From assembly GCF_009711475.1 (NCBI RefSeq), contig NZ_SMMD01000757.1, positions 1-7,376 on the forward strand: a stretch of DNA of 7,376 nucleotides. The letters run 5' to 3'. The DNA is from Fulvivirga aurantia. GTDB taxonomy: Bacteria > Bacteroidota > Bacteroidia > Cytophagales > Cyclobacteriaceae. The notes below the pieces were generated by a model, which ran no database searches, was not told the origin of the DNA, and worked only from the letters and a program-made list of their open reading frames with translations. The translations under genes and the position numbers were made by a program. Positions 1 through 5,900 of the stretch are shown here, in pieces (position 1 is the stretch's first letter; every line of letters begins with the position of its first letter).

Positions 1-180
1 ATGCAGGAAAGTGGAATGAGCGATGATCAGATTGATCAGGCTATGTCAATGACTGAAACTTTTACCAGCCCTGAGCTCATGGCAGTATTTGGTATTTTGG
101 GAGGCTTATTTTTTGGATTTATCATATCTTTGATCATTAGTGCATTCACTAAAAATAGTAACCCTGAATTAGAAGTATAA
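1..180 (+). CDS. DUF4199 domain membrane protein, C-terminal fragment (5' end outside window)
   Basis: An open frame runs from the first base of the window to a TAA at 178-180 and gives 59 residues. A short acidic, Met-rich stretch (GMSDDQIDQAMSM, residues 5-17) is followed by 'SPELMAVFGILGG' and one strong hydrophobic helix at about 27-49, ending in a short polar tail. This helix after a 'GMS-x-x-QI-x-x-AM' lead is the pattern I know from the C-terminus of DUF4199 proteins, which are small multi-pass inner-membrane proteins of unknown function found in Bacteroidota and often next to GT2 genes. Family members are about 160-180 residues, so roughly two thirds of the protein probably lies upstream. 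The ATG at position 1 is then an internal Met rather than the start. The next gene begins 1 nt after the stop, so both are likely on one transcript. The family call is from memory of the motif on a short fragment. Confidence 0.65.
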   Translation: MQESGMSDDQIDQAMSMTETFTSPELMAVFGILGGLFFGFIISLIISAFTKNSNPELEV

Positions 181-181
181 T

Positions 182-1150
182 ATGCTTTATGCTGTAGATA
201 TTTCGGTGGTGATTCCGCTTTATAATGAAGAAGAATCGCTGCCAGAACTTTGTGATTGGATAAGCCGTGTGATGCAAACGCACGGCTTTACTTATGAAGT
301 GCTTTTGGTAGATGATGGAAGTATAGACAATAGTTGGGAAGTGGTACAGCAGATTGCCTTGGTCAACCCGTCTGTTAAAGGCATTAAATTCAATCGTAAT
401 TTTGGAAAATCTGCTGCACTAAATACAGGATTTAAGGCTGCCGAAGGCAAAGTTGTGATCTCCATGGATGCCGACCTGCAGGACAGTCCGGATGAAATAC
501 CGGAACTATACCGTATGATTGCCGAAGAAGGTTATGATATGGTCTCCGGCTGGAAGAAAAAGCGCCACGATCCGATAAGTAAGACCATACCCTCAAAATT
601 CTTCAATTACATTACCAGAAAAATTTCCGGTATCAAACTTCATGATTTTAATTGTGGGCTGAAGGCATACAATGCTAAAGTCGTTAAGCATATTCAGGTG
701 TATGGTGAGATGCACCGTTACATACCTGTAATTGCCAAATGGAATGGCTTTACGAAGATCGGAGAGAAATCTGTAGTACATAGAGAGCGAAAATACGGTA
801 ATACTAAATTTGGTCTGGAGCGTTTTATCAATGGCTTTTTAGACTTGCTTTCCATCACCTTTGTGTCAAAGTTTAAAAGGAAGCCTATGCACTTCTTTGG
901 TACGCTCGGTACCATTTCATTTGCATCAGGGTTTTTTATAACCTGCTATGTAATCGGCATGAAACTGTACCAGATTTATGCTAAAATACCTGCTCGGGAT
1001 GTAGTAGACCAACCACTGTTTTTCCTGGCATTGGTGGCGCTCATAGTTGGGGTCCAACTTTTCTTAACAGGTTTCCTGGCCGAGATGATAGCCATGAAGT
1101 CTAACTCAAAAAACGAATACCTGGTCGTAGATAAGATTGGCGTAGAGTAA
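182..1150 (+). CDS. GT2 glycosyltransferase, polyprenyl-phosphate (DPM1/GtrB-like) type, membrane-anchored
   Basis: 322 residues. The N-terminal GT-A domain (about 5-225) shows the GT2 landmarks: 'SVVIPLYNEEESL' (8-20), nucleotide-binding 'VDDGS' (D44, D45), 'NRNFGKSAALNTGF' (71-84), the metal-binding 'DADLQD' (96-101), 'NCGLKAY' (157-163), 'GEMHRYIP' (175-182) and the basic 'RERKYGNTKF' (201-210). This set is typical of enzymes that move a sugar from a nucleotide donor to a polyprenyl phosphate lipid on the cytoplasmic face of the membrane (dolichyl-phosphate mannose synthase, GtrB and ArnC relatives). Two hydrophobic helices at about 238-262 and 278-303 match the C-terminal anchor of the GtrB group, and the length is usual for it. 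The frame offers no other start; a weak AGAAG lies 6 nt before the ATG. The gene is 1 nt after DUF4199 and overlaps the next GT2 gene by 1 nt. The sugar and the lipid acceptor are not readable from sequence. Confidence 0.9.
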   Translation: MLYAVDISVVIPLYNEEESLPELCDWISRVMQTHGFTYEVLLVDDGSIDNSWEVVQQIALVNPSVKGIKFNRNFGKSAALNTGFKAAEGKVVISMDADLQDSPDEIPELYRMIAEEGYDMVSGWKKKRHDPISKTIPSKFFNYITRKISGIKLHDFNCGLKAYNAKVVKHIQVYGEMHRYIPVIAKWNGFTKIGEKSVVHRERKYGNTKFGLERFINGFLDLLSITFVSKFKRKPMHFFGTLGTISFASGFFITCYVIGMKLYQIYAKIPARDVVDQPLFFLALVALIVGVQLFLTGFLAEMIAMKSNSKNEYLVVDKIGVE

Positions 1151-2115
1151 TGAGACTTTTCTCCATTGTTATACCAGTCTACAACAGGCCGGACGAAGTA
1201 GACGAACTCCTTCATAGTCTTACGAAGCAAAGTTATACTCATTTTGAGGTATTAATTATTGAAGACGGCTCTACTAAAAAATGCGACCACATTGTAGAGA
1301 AATACGGTAAACTGCTAAATATTTCTTATTACTACAAGCCCAACACTGGTCAGGGATTTAGCAGAAATTTTGGTTTTGAGAGAGCAAAAGGAGACTATTA
1401 TGTTGTGTTTGACTCAGACTGCCTGATACCGAAAAGCTACTTTGAGATTGTAAATGAGTACCTCAACAAACATCAATTAGATGCTTTTGGAGGACCGGAT
1501 AAAGCGCACGATAGTTTCACACCCATTCAGAAAGCCATAAGCTATTCCATGACTTCTGTATTCACAACAGGTGGTATAAGAGGAGGTAAAAAGCGCATGG
1601 GAGCTTTTCATCCTCGAAGCTTTAATATGGGCATATCAGCCGAGGTTTTTGAGAAAACCAAGGGATATAAAATCACTCGAATGGGTGAGGATATTGAGTT
1701 TAGCATCAGAATAATAGAAGGCGGGTTTAAAACCGGATTGATTGAAGAGGCTTATGTATACCATAAGAGAAGAACAAGCCTTAGTCAGTTTTACAATCAA
1801 TTACACTTCTTTGGTCGCGCCAGAATAAATATAAGCAGATTCTATCCGGAAGAGATCAAGCTGGTACATCTGTTTCCGGCAGTATTTACGGCAGGTTTTC
1901 TCGCCCTGTGGTTAGTGCCTTTGGTAAGTTTCTCCTTATTTTATGTAGGATTAGGTCTGTTAGCTGTCTATTACTTTTTAATCTTTGTAGACTCACTTTC
2001 CAAAAACAAAAGCCTGGCAGTAGCAATACTCAGCATAGCTACTTCATTTACTCAGCTTTTTGCTTACGGTATAGGCTTTTTCACCGAAGGGTGGAGGAAA
2101 ATAACTCAAGGCTAG
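1150..2115 (+). CDS. GT2 family glycosyltransferase with C-terminal membrane helices
   Basis: 321 residues. The GT-A domain starts at once with 'FSIVIPVYNRPDEV' (4-17) and continues with 'EDGS' (38-41, Glu where the previous enzyme has Asp), 'GQGFSRNFG' (67-75), a DxD-type metal site 'FDSDC' (D88, D90), and 'RMGEDIEFSIRI' (177-188), whose acidic pair is the likely catalytic-base region of GT2 enzymes. A 'YHKRRTS' segment (204-210) follows. Three hydrophobic stretches at about 239-260, 262-280 and 288-310 should anchor it in the inner membrane. It transfers a sugar from a nucleotide donor, probably in surface glycan or glycolipid synthesis; donor and acceptor are unknown. It is a different GT2 subfamily from the upstream enzyme, with different motifs and membrane topology, so the pair is not a recent duplication. 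The start ATG shares its A with the previous stop (TAATG), which points to translational coupling. The stop overlaps the stop of the convergent methyltransferase. Confidence 0.88.
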   Translation: MRLFSIVIPVYNRPDEVDELLHSLTKQSYTHFEVLIIEDGSTKKCDHIVEKYGKLLNISYYYKPNTGQGFSRNFGFERAKGDYYVVFDSDCLIPKSYFEIVNEYLNKHQLDAFGGPDKAHDSFTPIQKAISYSMTSVFTTGGIRGGKKRMGAFHPRSFNMGISAEVFEKTKGYKITRMGEDIEFSIRIIEGGFKTGLIEEAYVYHKRRTSLSQFYNQLHFFGRARINISRFYPEEIKLVHLFPAVFTAGFLALWLVPLVSFSLFYVGLGLLAVYYFLIFVDSLSKNKSLAVAILSIATSFTQLFAYGIGFFTEGWRKITQG

Positions 2116-2882
2116 TTCTTCTTACAGAAATAGATTATTTCATTTTTCGGTAATGCATATCGTTCTACTAAATCAGATGGTATGGTATGAATGAAATCAT
2201 CTTCTATCACTTCAAAACCTGCTGAACGTATCCTGTCAGGGTAATCTTTACCATAAAGTCTTACATGGTCATCTTGTCCGAAGGCCTTTTCCCGAGCTTC
2301 AGGAGATTTTATCGAAGCATCTTCAAAAGTCTCCTCTGGGATAGGACTAAAAAATGGTACCTGCATAATAGCCCAGCCACCAGGTTTAAGCACTCTGTAG
2401 ATTTCTGTCATTGCTTGTACGTCACTATCTACGTGTTCCATCACATGATTGCACATGGCAGCATCAAAGGTATTCTCCTCAAACGGAATATTATGAACAT
2501 CCATTTTCACTTTTGCCAAAGGTGATTCCAGGTCGGCTGTGATATAACCTTCTCCGTGTTTCTCTTCAAATTTTTTCATAAAGCACTGCTCGGGTGCTAT
2601 ATGCAGAAAATGTAAGGGCTCCTTAAAAAAGTTGGTTTTCTCCTTCAAATACAACCACAGCAAGCGGTGTCTCTCAAGAGAAAGAGAATCAGGGCAAAGG
2701 GCATTTTCTCGTGGATTTATTCTGCCATAGGGCAGAAATTTACGATAGCTCTTATTGATGATCGGGCAGGTATATTTATTTCCTCTCAAAAAAAGACCAA
2801 CCACCTTGAGTGACGGCTCACTTACGAGCTGGAGGTACTTTCGAGGTATTTTTCTTATTATAAAACTGATGAGTCGTTTCAT
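2112..2882 (-). CDS. class I SAM-dependent methyltransferase
   Basis: With the ATG at 2882 the protein has 256 residues. An in-frame TTG at 2889-2891 would add three residues, but 'MKRLISFIIRKIP' is the more natural start. After a basic N-terminus comes a region with C39 and C63 and 'SLERHRLLWLYL' (68-79). The SAM-binding fold follows: motif I is the atypical 'FLHIAPEQCF' (92-101) in place of a GxGxG loop, then 'YITADL' (113-118), 'VHNIPFEENTFDAAMCNHV' (129-147), 'MEHV' and 'YRVLKPGGWAIMQVP' (162-176). These are class I (Methyltransf_11-like) hallmarks, and the HIAPEQ form is one I recognise from a Bacteroidota subfamily. The enzyme should be cytosolic and use S-adenosylmethionine; the acceptor is unknown. 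The convergent glycosyltransferases suggest, but do not show, a glycan or glycolipid substrate. The second Cys of both expected CxxC pairs is absent (CPII and CPDS here), so the usual zinc-knuckle-like element appears lost. Confidence 0.85.
   Translation of the reverse strand: MKRLISFIIRKIPRKYLQLVSEPSLKVVGLFLRGNKYTCPIINKSYRKFLPYGRINPRENALCPDSLSLERHRLLWLYLKEKTNFFKEPLHFLHIAPEQCFMKKFEEKHGEGYITADLESPLAKVKMDVHNIPFEENTFDAAMCNHVMEHVDSDVQAMTEIYRVLKPGGWAIMQVPFFSPIPEETFEDASIKSPEAREKAFGQDDHVRLYGKDYPDRIRSAGFEVIEDDFIHTIPSDLVERYALPKNEIIYFCKKN
2127..2147 (+). terminator. weak possible terminator hairpin for the glycosyltransferase transcript
   Basis: A perfect 6-bp inverted repeat GAAATA (2127-2132) and TATTTC (2136-2141) with a 3-nt loop is followed by A and then five T's (2143-2147). 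It begins 11 nt after the glycosyltransferase stop. The stem is mostly A-T and lies inside the 3' end of the opposing methyltransferase gene, where it may simply reflect coding sequence. It is only a weak candidate, but I see no better one near this convergent junction. Confidence 0.2.
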
Positions 2883-2888
2883 GGCCGC

Positions 2889-2896
2889 CAAAGTTA
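2889..2896 (-). promoter_or_regulatory. possible Bacteroidota -7 promoter box of the methyltransferase gene
   Basis: Read on the minus strand this is TAACTTTG, a full match to the TAnnTTTG -7 element of Bacteroidota promoters. It ends 6 nt before the methyltransferase ATG, so transcription would begin at or very near the start codon and the mRNA would be leaderless or nearly so. The only TTTG upstream (2909-2912, minus strand) is 12 nt away, shorter than the usual spacing of about 19, so the -33 element is not supported. An 8-nt match can occur by chance in AT-rich DNA. Confidence 0.3.
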
Positions 2897-2917
2897 AAGA
2901 ACCCCGTACAAACTTTC

Positions 2918-2943
2918 TTTAGCTTACCCTTATTAAAGCTAAA
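2918..2943. repeat. 8-bp perfect inverted repeat upstream of the methyltransferase gene
   Basis: TTTAGCTT (2918-2925) and AAGCTAAA (2936-2943) are exact reverse complements separated by 10 nt. The element begins 35 nt upstream of the methyltransferase ATG. Its near arm falls where the -33 region would lie for the TAACTTTG box at 2889-2896, which would suit an operator for a dimeric regulator. No T-run follows on either strand, so it does not look like a terminator. Confidence 0.35.
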
Positions 2944-3130
2944 ATTAAGACCTATTCACCAATTGTTCTTTTATTAAAAAAATCAAAAAATAGCGCATTG
3001 ATAAGATATATTCTATTCGTAATAATAAAAAAAGATAATAATGTATTGGTATAGTAATTTTATAGTCCAAATTGCGTTAGTTTATTTTATACACGGATGG
3101 TGGAGTTGATGTATGGAGAAATATTCATAG

Positions 3131-3144
3131 ACTAATTAATTAGT
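3131..3144. repeat. 14-bp perfect palindrome, candidate operator of the efflux operon
   Basis: ACTAATTAATTAGT equals its own reverse complement over all 14 bases. The flanking bases (G on the left, T on the right) do not extend it. Its right end overlaps the first four bases of the TAGTTTTG box at 3141-3148, and it lies 30 nt before the adaptor start codon. A regulator bound here would block RNA polymerase. No regulator gene is in the window, and chance palindromes are more frequent in AT-rich DNA. Confidence 0.4.
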
Positions 3145-3148
3145 TTTG
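3141..3148 (+). promoter_or_regulatory. probable -7 promoter box of the efflux operon
   Basis: TAGTTTTG matches the Bacteroidota -7 consensus TAnnTTTG at every defined position. It ends 26 nt before the adaptor ATG, giving a plausible leader of about 20 nt. No TTG is present at the expected -33 position (about 3118-3121 reads GAAA); the nearest TTG, at 3106-3108, is too far away. The promoter may therefore be weak or need an activator. An AAGG at 3157-3160, 14 nt before the ATG, is too distant to be a convincing ribosome binding site. Confidence 0.45.
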
Positions 3149-3174
3149 AATTACATAAGGCAAATAATATCTCA

Positions 3175-4533
3175 ATGAATAAGAAAGTAGTAATAGCAAT
3201 TGGAGTAGTGGCGGTAGTTGTCATAGGCTTCTTTATTGTAAAAGGCAACAAAGCTGCTGATGGGAATGAAATTACGGTAAAGGCTGAAAAAGGTCTTTTT
3301 GAAGTAAGAATAAACACAACAGGAGAGTTGGAAGCTAAAAGTTCGGTGAAAATAATGGGGCCAAGTGGTCTACGAAACTTCCGAATCTATAATGTGAATA
3401 TTCAAAGCATTGCCGAAGAAGGAAAAAATGTGAAAAAGGGTGATTGGATAGCTACTTTAGACCCATCAGAATTAACAAATAAGATCAGTGATGCACAAAC
3501 AGAGCTTGATCAGAAACAGTCACAGTATACCCAAACCAAATTAGATACGACACTGCAAATGCGTCAGGCCAGAGATGAATTGATCAACCTGGAATATGCC
3601 GTTGAGGAGAGAAAAATTGTCTTAGAGCAATCTAAATTCGAGCCACCTGCCACCATAAAACAGGCTGAAATTGACCTGGAAAAGGCAAAAAGAGCCTATA
3701 CACAAGCTAAAGAAAACTATAAAATTAAACACGAGCAGAACAAGGCCAAAATGATGGAAGTATCTGCAGCGCTAGGCAAAGCCAGAAGGGAATTTGATGC
3801 AATGATGGAGCTAAGGAGCTCATTTAATATAAAAGCTCCCGAAAGTGGTATGTTAATCTATCGCAAAGGCTGGGATGGCAGGCCAATGAAAGAAGGCTCT
3901 CAGATCAGTGCGTGGGACCCTGTGGTAGCCACTCTTCCGGACCTATCGGTTATGCTTTCTAAAACTTATGTCAACGAAGTAGATGTACGTAAAATTAAAA
4001 CCGGACAACCTGTAGAGATCGGGTTGGATGCCTTTCCGGAAAAGAAGTTGACAGGTAAGGTAATAAGCGTGGCCAACGTAGGTGAACAAAGGCCGAATTC
4101 TGACGCCAAGGTATTTCAGGTGGATGTACAGGTCGATGGGAGTGATCCATTACTAAAGCCTTCCATGACTACGAGTAATGCTATTATTGCCCAAACACTC
4201 GAAGATGTGGTACACATACCTCTTGAGTGTCTGCATAGTCAAAATGACTCTATTACTTATGTGTTTGTAAAAAATGGTATGAAAGTATCTAAACAGGAGG
4301 TGCTGGTTGGTGCTACCAATACAGATGAGGCGGTGATAGAAAGTGGCGTAGATGACGGGACCCAATTATACTTATCGATTCCTGATGGTATGAATGATGC
4401 AGAAGTAGCACTTTTGCCAGAGTTGGATGGAAAAAGAAATAAAGAAGAGGAAGTAGAACAGGTTGCTGCTGAAGAGAGTGACTTGTCAAAAAGAAAAAGA
4501 GGTGCTGGTGGTCGTATGAAGACTCAAAAGTAA
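3175..4533 (+). CDS. HlyD/MacA-family periplasmic adaptor subunit of an ABC efflux pump
   Basis: 452 residues. One N-terminal membrane helix (about 4-22, no lipobox Cys) anchors it in the inner membrane, with the rest in the periplasm. Then come a first lipoyl half (about 43-97, with 'EEGKNVKKGDWIATLD' at 81-96), a long charged coiled-coil hairpin (about 100-214, turning near 'FEPPATI' at 155-161), the second lipoyl half ('FNIKAPESGMLIYR', 217-230), a beta-barrel domain (about 254-340, including 'VNEVDVRKIKTGQPVEI') and a membrane-proximal domain (about 342-415). This domain order is that of MacA/HlyD adaptors, which join an inner-membrane transporter to a TolC channel through the hairpin tip. 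The hairpin of roughly 55 residues per arm suits a TolC contact. An unusual tail (about 416-452) is first acidic (EEEVEQVAAEE) and then basic (KRKRGAGGR). It is the first gene of the operon; the permease starts 2 nt after its stop. The substrate is unknown. Confidence 0.9.
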   Translation: MNKKVVIAIGVVAVVVIGFFIVKGNKAADGNEITVKAEKGLFEVRINTTGELEAKSSVKIMGPSGLRNFRIYNVNIQSIAEEGKNVKKGDWIATLDPSELTNKISDAQTELDQKQSQYTQTKLDTTLQMRQARDELINLEYAVEERKIVLEQSKFEPPATIKQAEIDLEKAKRAYTQAKENYKIKHEQNKAKMMEVSAALGKARREFDAMMELRSSFNIKAPESGMLIYRKGWDGRPMKEGSQISAWDPVVATLPDLSVMLSKTYVNEVDVRKIKTGQPVEIGLDAFPEKKLTGKVISVANVGEQRPNSDAKVFQVDVQVDGSDPLLKPSMTTSNAIIAQTLEDVVHIPLECLHSQNDSITYVFVKNGMKVSKQEVLVGATNTDEAVIESGVDDGTQLYLSIPDGMNDAEVALLPELDGKRNKEEEVEQVAAEESDLSKRKRGAGGRMKTQK

Positions 4534-4535
4534 AT

Positions 4536-5900
4536 ATGGATCAACGACTTTTAGCTAACTTATATATAGCGATTGAGGCCGTTGTTGCCAATCGCGTACG
4601 ATCAATACTCACCGCGCTGGGTATTATTTTTGGAGTAGCCGCTGTAATCGCCATGCTCGCCATAGGCAACGGAGCACAAGAAGAAATTTTAGAGCAAATA
4701 AAACTTGTAGGAGTAAATAACATCGTGGTTTCTCCGGTAGTGGAGCAAACTGAAGAAGAAATAGAGGAGGGGTTTGAAGATGCCAGCGAGAAACAGAAGT
4801 TTTCTCCAGGCCTTACCATGAGAGATGTTGAGGCGATTAAAAAAGTTGTACCTGGTCTTGCCACTGTAAGCCCTGAAATAGTAATTGATACATACCTGAT
4901 CAAAGGTGGGGTGAGGAGATCTGCCAAACTAGTAGGGGTAGAACCTAGCTATTTCAAAATAAGCAATTTTGAACTGGCCGAGGGTGTGATGTTTAACGAA
5001 GATCAACTCAAAAAAGGAGCGCCTGTTTGTATCATTGGTAAATCAATTAAGTCCAAGTTTTTTCCTACCGAGGACCCAATAGGTAAAACCATCAAATGTG
5101 GCCGCAATTGGCTTAAAGTGATTGGGGTACTCAAGGAGCGTGTGATTAGTAACAAGAGTATTTCCAACCTGGGCATTCGTGATTATAACATGGATGTTTA
5201 TACGCCACTACAAACGGTATTGATTCGCTATGAAAACAGAGACCTGGTTACACAAGCGATGATTCGAAATGCCAACAGAGGGGGCGGAGGTATGATCATT
5301 ATTATGGACGGAGACGGAAATGGAGAAGGGTCAAAAAAGAACGCGAATTATCACCAACTTGATCGTCTGGTAGTGCAGGTAGATGAAACAAAAATGCTTA
5401 ACCCAACGGCAGATGTGCTTTCTCGTCTTCTTCAAAGACGACATTTTGAGGTTGTAGATTTTGAGATCGAAATCCCTGAACTTTTACTTAAACAGCAACA
5501 ACGTACCAATGATATATTCAATTACGTGCTTGGTGCGATTGCCGGTATATCTCTATTAGTAGGAGGTATTGGTATAATGAATATCATGCTGGCCTCTGTG
5601 CTTGAAAGAATTAAAGAAATCGGACTTCGCTTATCCTTAGGAGCTAAGAAAAGTGATATCATCAATCAATTTTTATTCGAGGCAGTAATGATTAGCGTTT
5701 CAGGTGGCATAATTGGTATATTATTAGGTGTGTCACTGGCTTATCTCGTAGCAGAAGTAGCCGAAATACCAACAATAGTTTCATTTTCTTCAATCATATT
5801 ATCATTTGGAGTAGCAGCCACCGTGGGATTAATCTTTGGTATAGCCCCCGCGCGTAAAGCCGCTCGACAAGACCCAATTTCATCTTTAAGGTATGAGTAA
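4536..5900 (+). CDS. MacB/FtsX-type ABC transporter permease (no ATPase domain)
   Basis: 454 residues. Topology is that of the MacB/FtsX (type VII ABC) family: TM1 at about 22-45 ('RSILTALGIIFGVAAVIAML'), a large periplasmic domain (about 46-325, MacB_PCD type), then TM2 (329-352), TM3 (378-404) and TM4 (415-437). The cytoplasmic coupling segment after TM2 reads 'ERIKEIGLRLSLGAKKSDI' (357-375), close to the family's ERxxEIGxRxxxGA motif, and the C-terminal 'PARKAARQDPISSLRYE' is also typical. There is no Walker A, signature or Walker B sequence, so unlike E. coli MacB it needs a separate ATPase. The family works by mechanotransmission: ATP-driven movement of the helices drives the periplasmic part and pushes substrate into the adaptor-TolC conduit. 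Two insertions stand out, an acidic one at about 70-86 and a Gly/Asp-rich one at 248-265 (DGDGNGEG). It starts 2 nt after the adaptor gene and overlaps the TolC gene by 8 nt. Confidence 0.92.
   Translation: MDQRLLANLYIAIEAVVANRVRSILTALGIIFGVAAVIAMLAIGNGAQEEILEQIKLVGVNNIVVSPVVEQTEEEIEEGFEDASEKQKFSPGLTMRDVEAIKKVVPGLATVSPEIVIDTYLIKGGVRRSAKLVGVEPSYFKISNFELAEGVMFNEDQLKKGAPVCIIGKSIKSKFFPTEDPIGKTIKCGRNWLKVIGVLKERVISNKSISNLGIRDYNMDVYTPLQTVLIRYENRDLVTQAMIRNANRGGGGMIIIMDGDGNGEGSKKNANYHQLDRLVVQVDETKMLNPTADVLSRLLQRRHFEVVDFEIEIPELLLKQQQRTNDIFNYVLGAIAGISLLVGGIGIMNIMLASVLERIKEIGLRLSLGAKKSDIINQFLFEAVMISVSGGIIGILLGVSLAYLVAEVAEIPTIVSFSSIILSFGVAATVGLIFGIAPARKAARQDPISSLRYE

Larger units (their letters stand above)
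2883..3174. other. divergent AT-rich intergenic region
   Basis: These 292 bp separate the divergent methyltransferase and efflux operons. The stretch from about 2940 to 3065 is very A/T-rich, with several A and T runs and no open frame of note. I see no RNA gene or riboswitch-like structure. The recognisable contents are the inverted repeat and TAnnTTTG box on the left, and the palindrome and TAnnTTTG box on the right, each listed separately. Confidence 0.6.

Noticed and set aside
976..1242. 88-residue minus-strand frame across the junction of the two glycosyltransferase genes
   Set aside because: It is fully covered by two genes with clear GT2 motifs, and its own translation shows no known motif.
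182..2115. The two adjacent GT2 genes as a tandem duplication
   Set aside because: They share only general GT2 motifs. The metal site (DADLQD against DSDC), the downstream motifs and the number of membrane helices all differ, so they belong to different subfamilies.
2940..3065. Very A/T-rich stretch considered as an origin, attachment site or small RNA gene
   Set aside because: I see no DnaA-box-like cluster, no direct repeats of useful length and no stable GC-containing hairpin. It is adequately explained as an AT-rich divergent promoter region.
3097..3135. 12-codon frame (MVELMYGEIFID) just before the efflux promoter box, considered as a leader peptide
   Set aside because: It ends before the probable -7 box at 3141-3148, so it would not be on the efflux transcript. 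It has no ribosome binding site and no regulatory codon pattern.
3132..3317. 61-residue minus-strand frame reaching into the divergent intergenic region
   Set aside because: Most of it is antisense to the adaptor's membrane helix, which explains its Thr, Ile and Phe content. It has no independent support.
4541..4927. 128-residue open frame on the minus strand inside the permease gene
   Set aside because: It lies wholly within the well-supported permease gene, is rich in Ser and Thr with no recognisable domain, and has no start context. It is a shadow of the coding strand.
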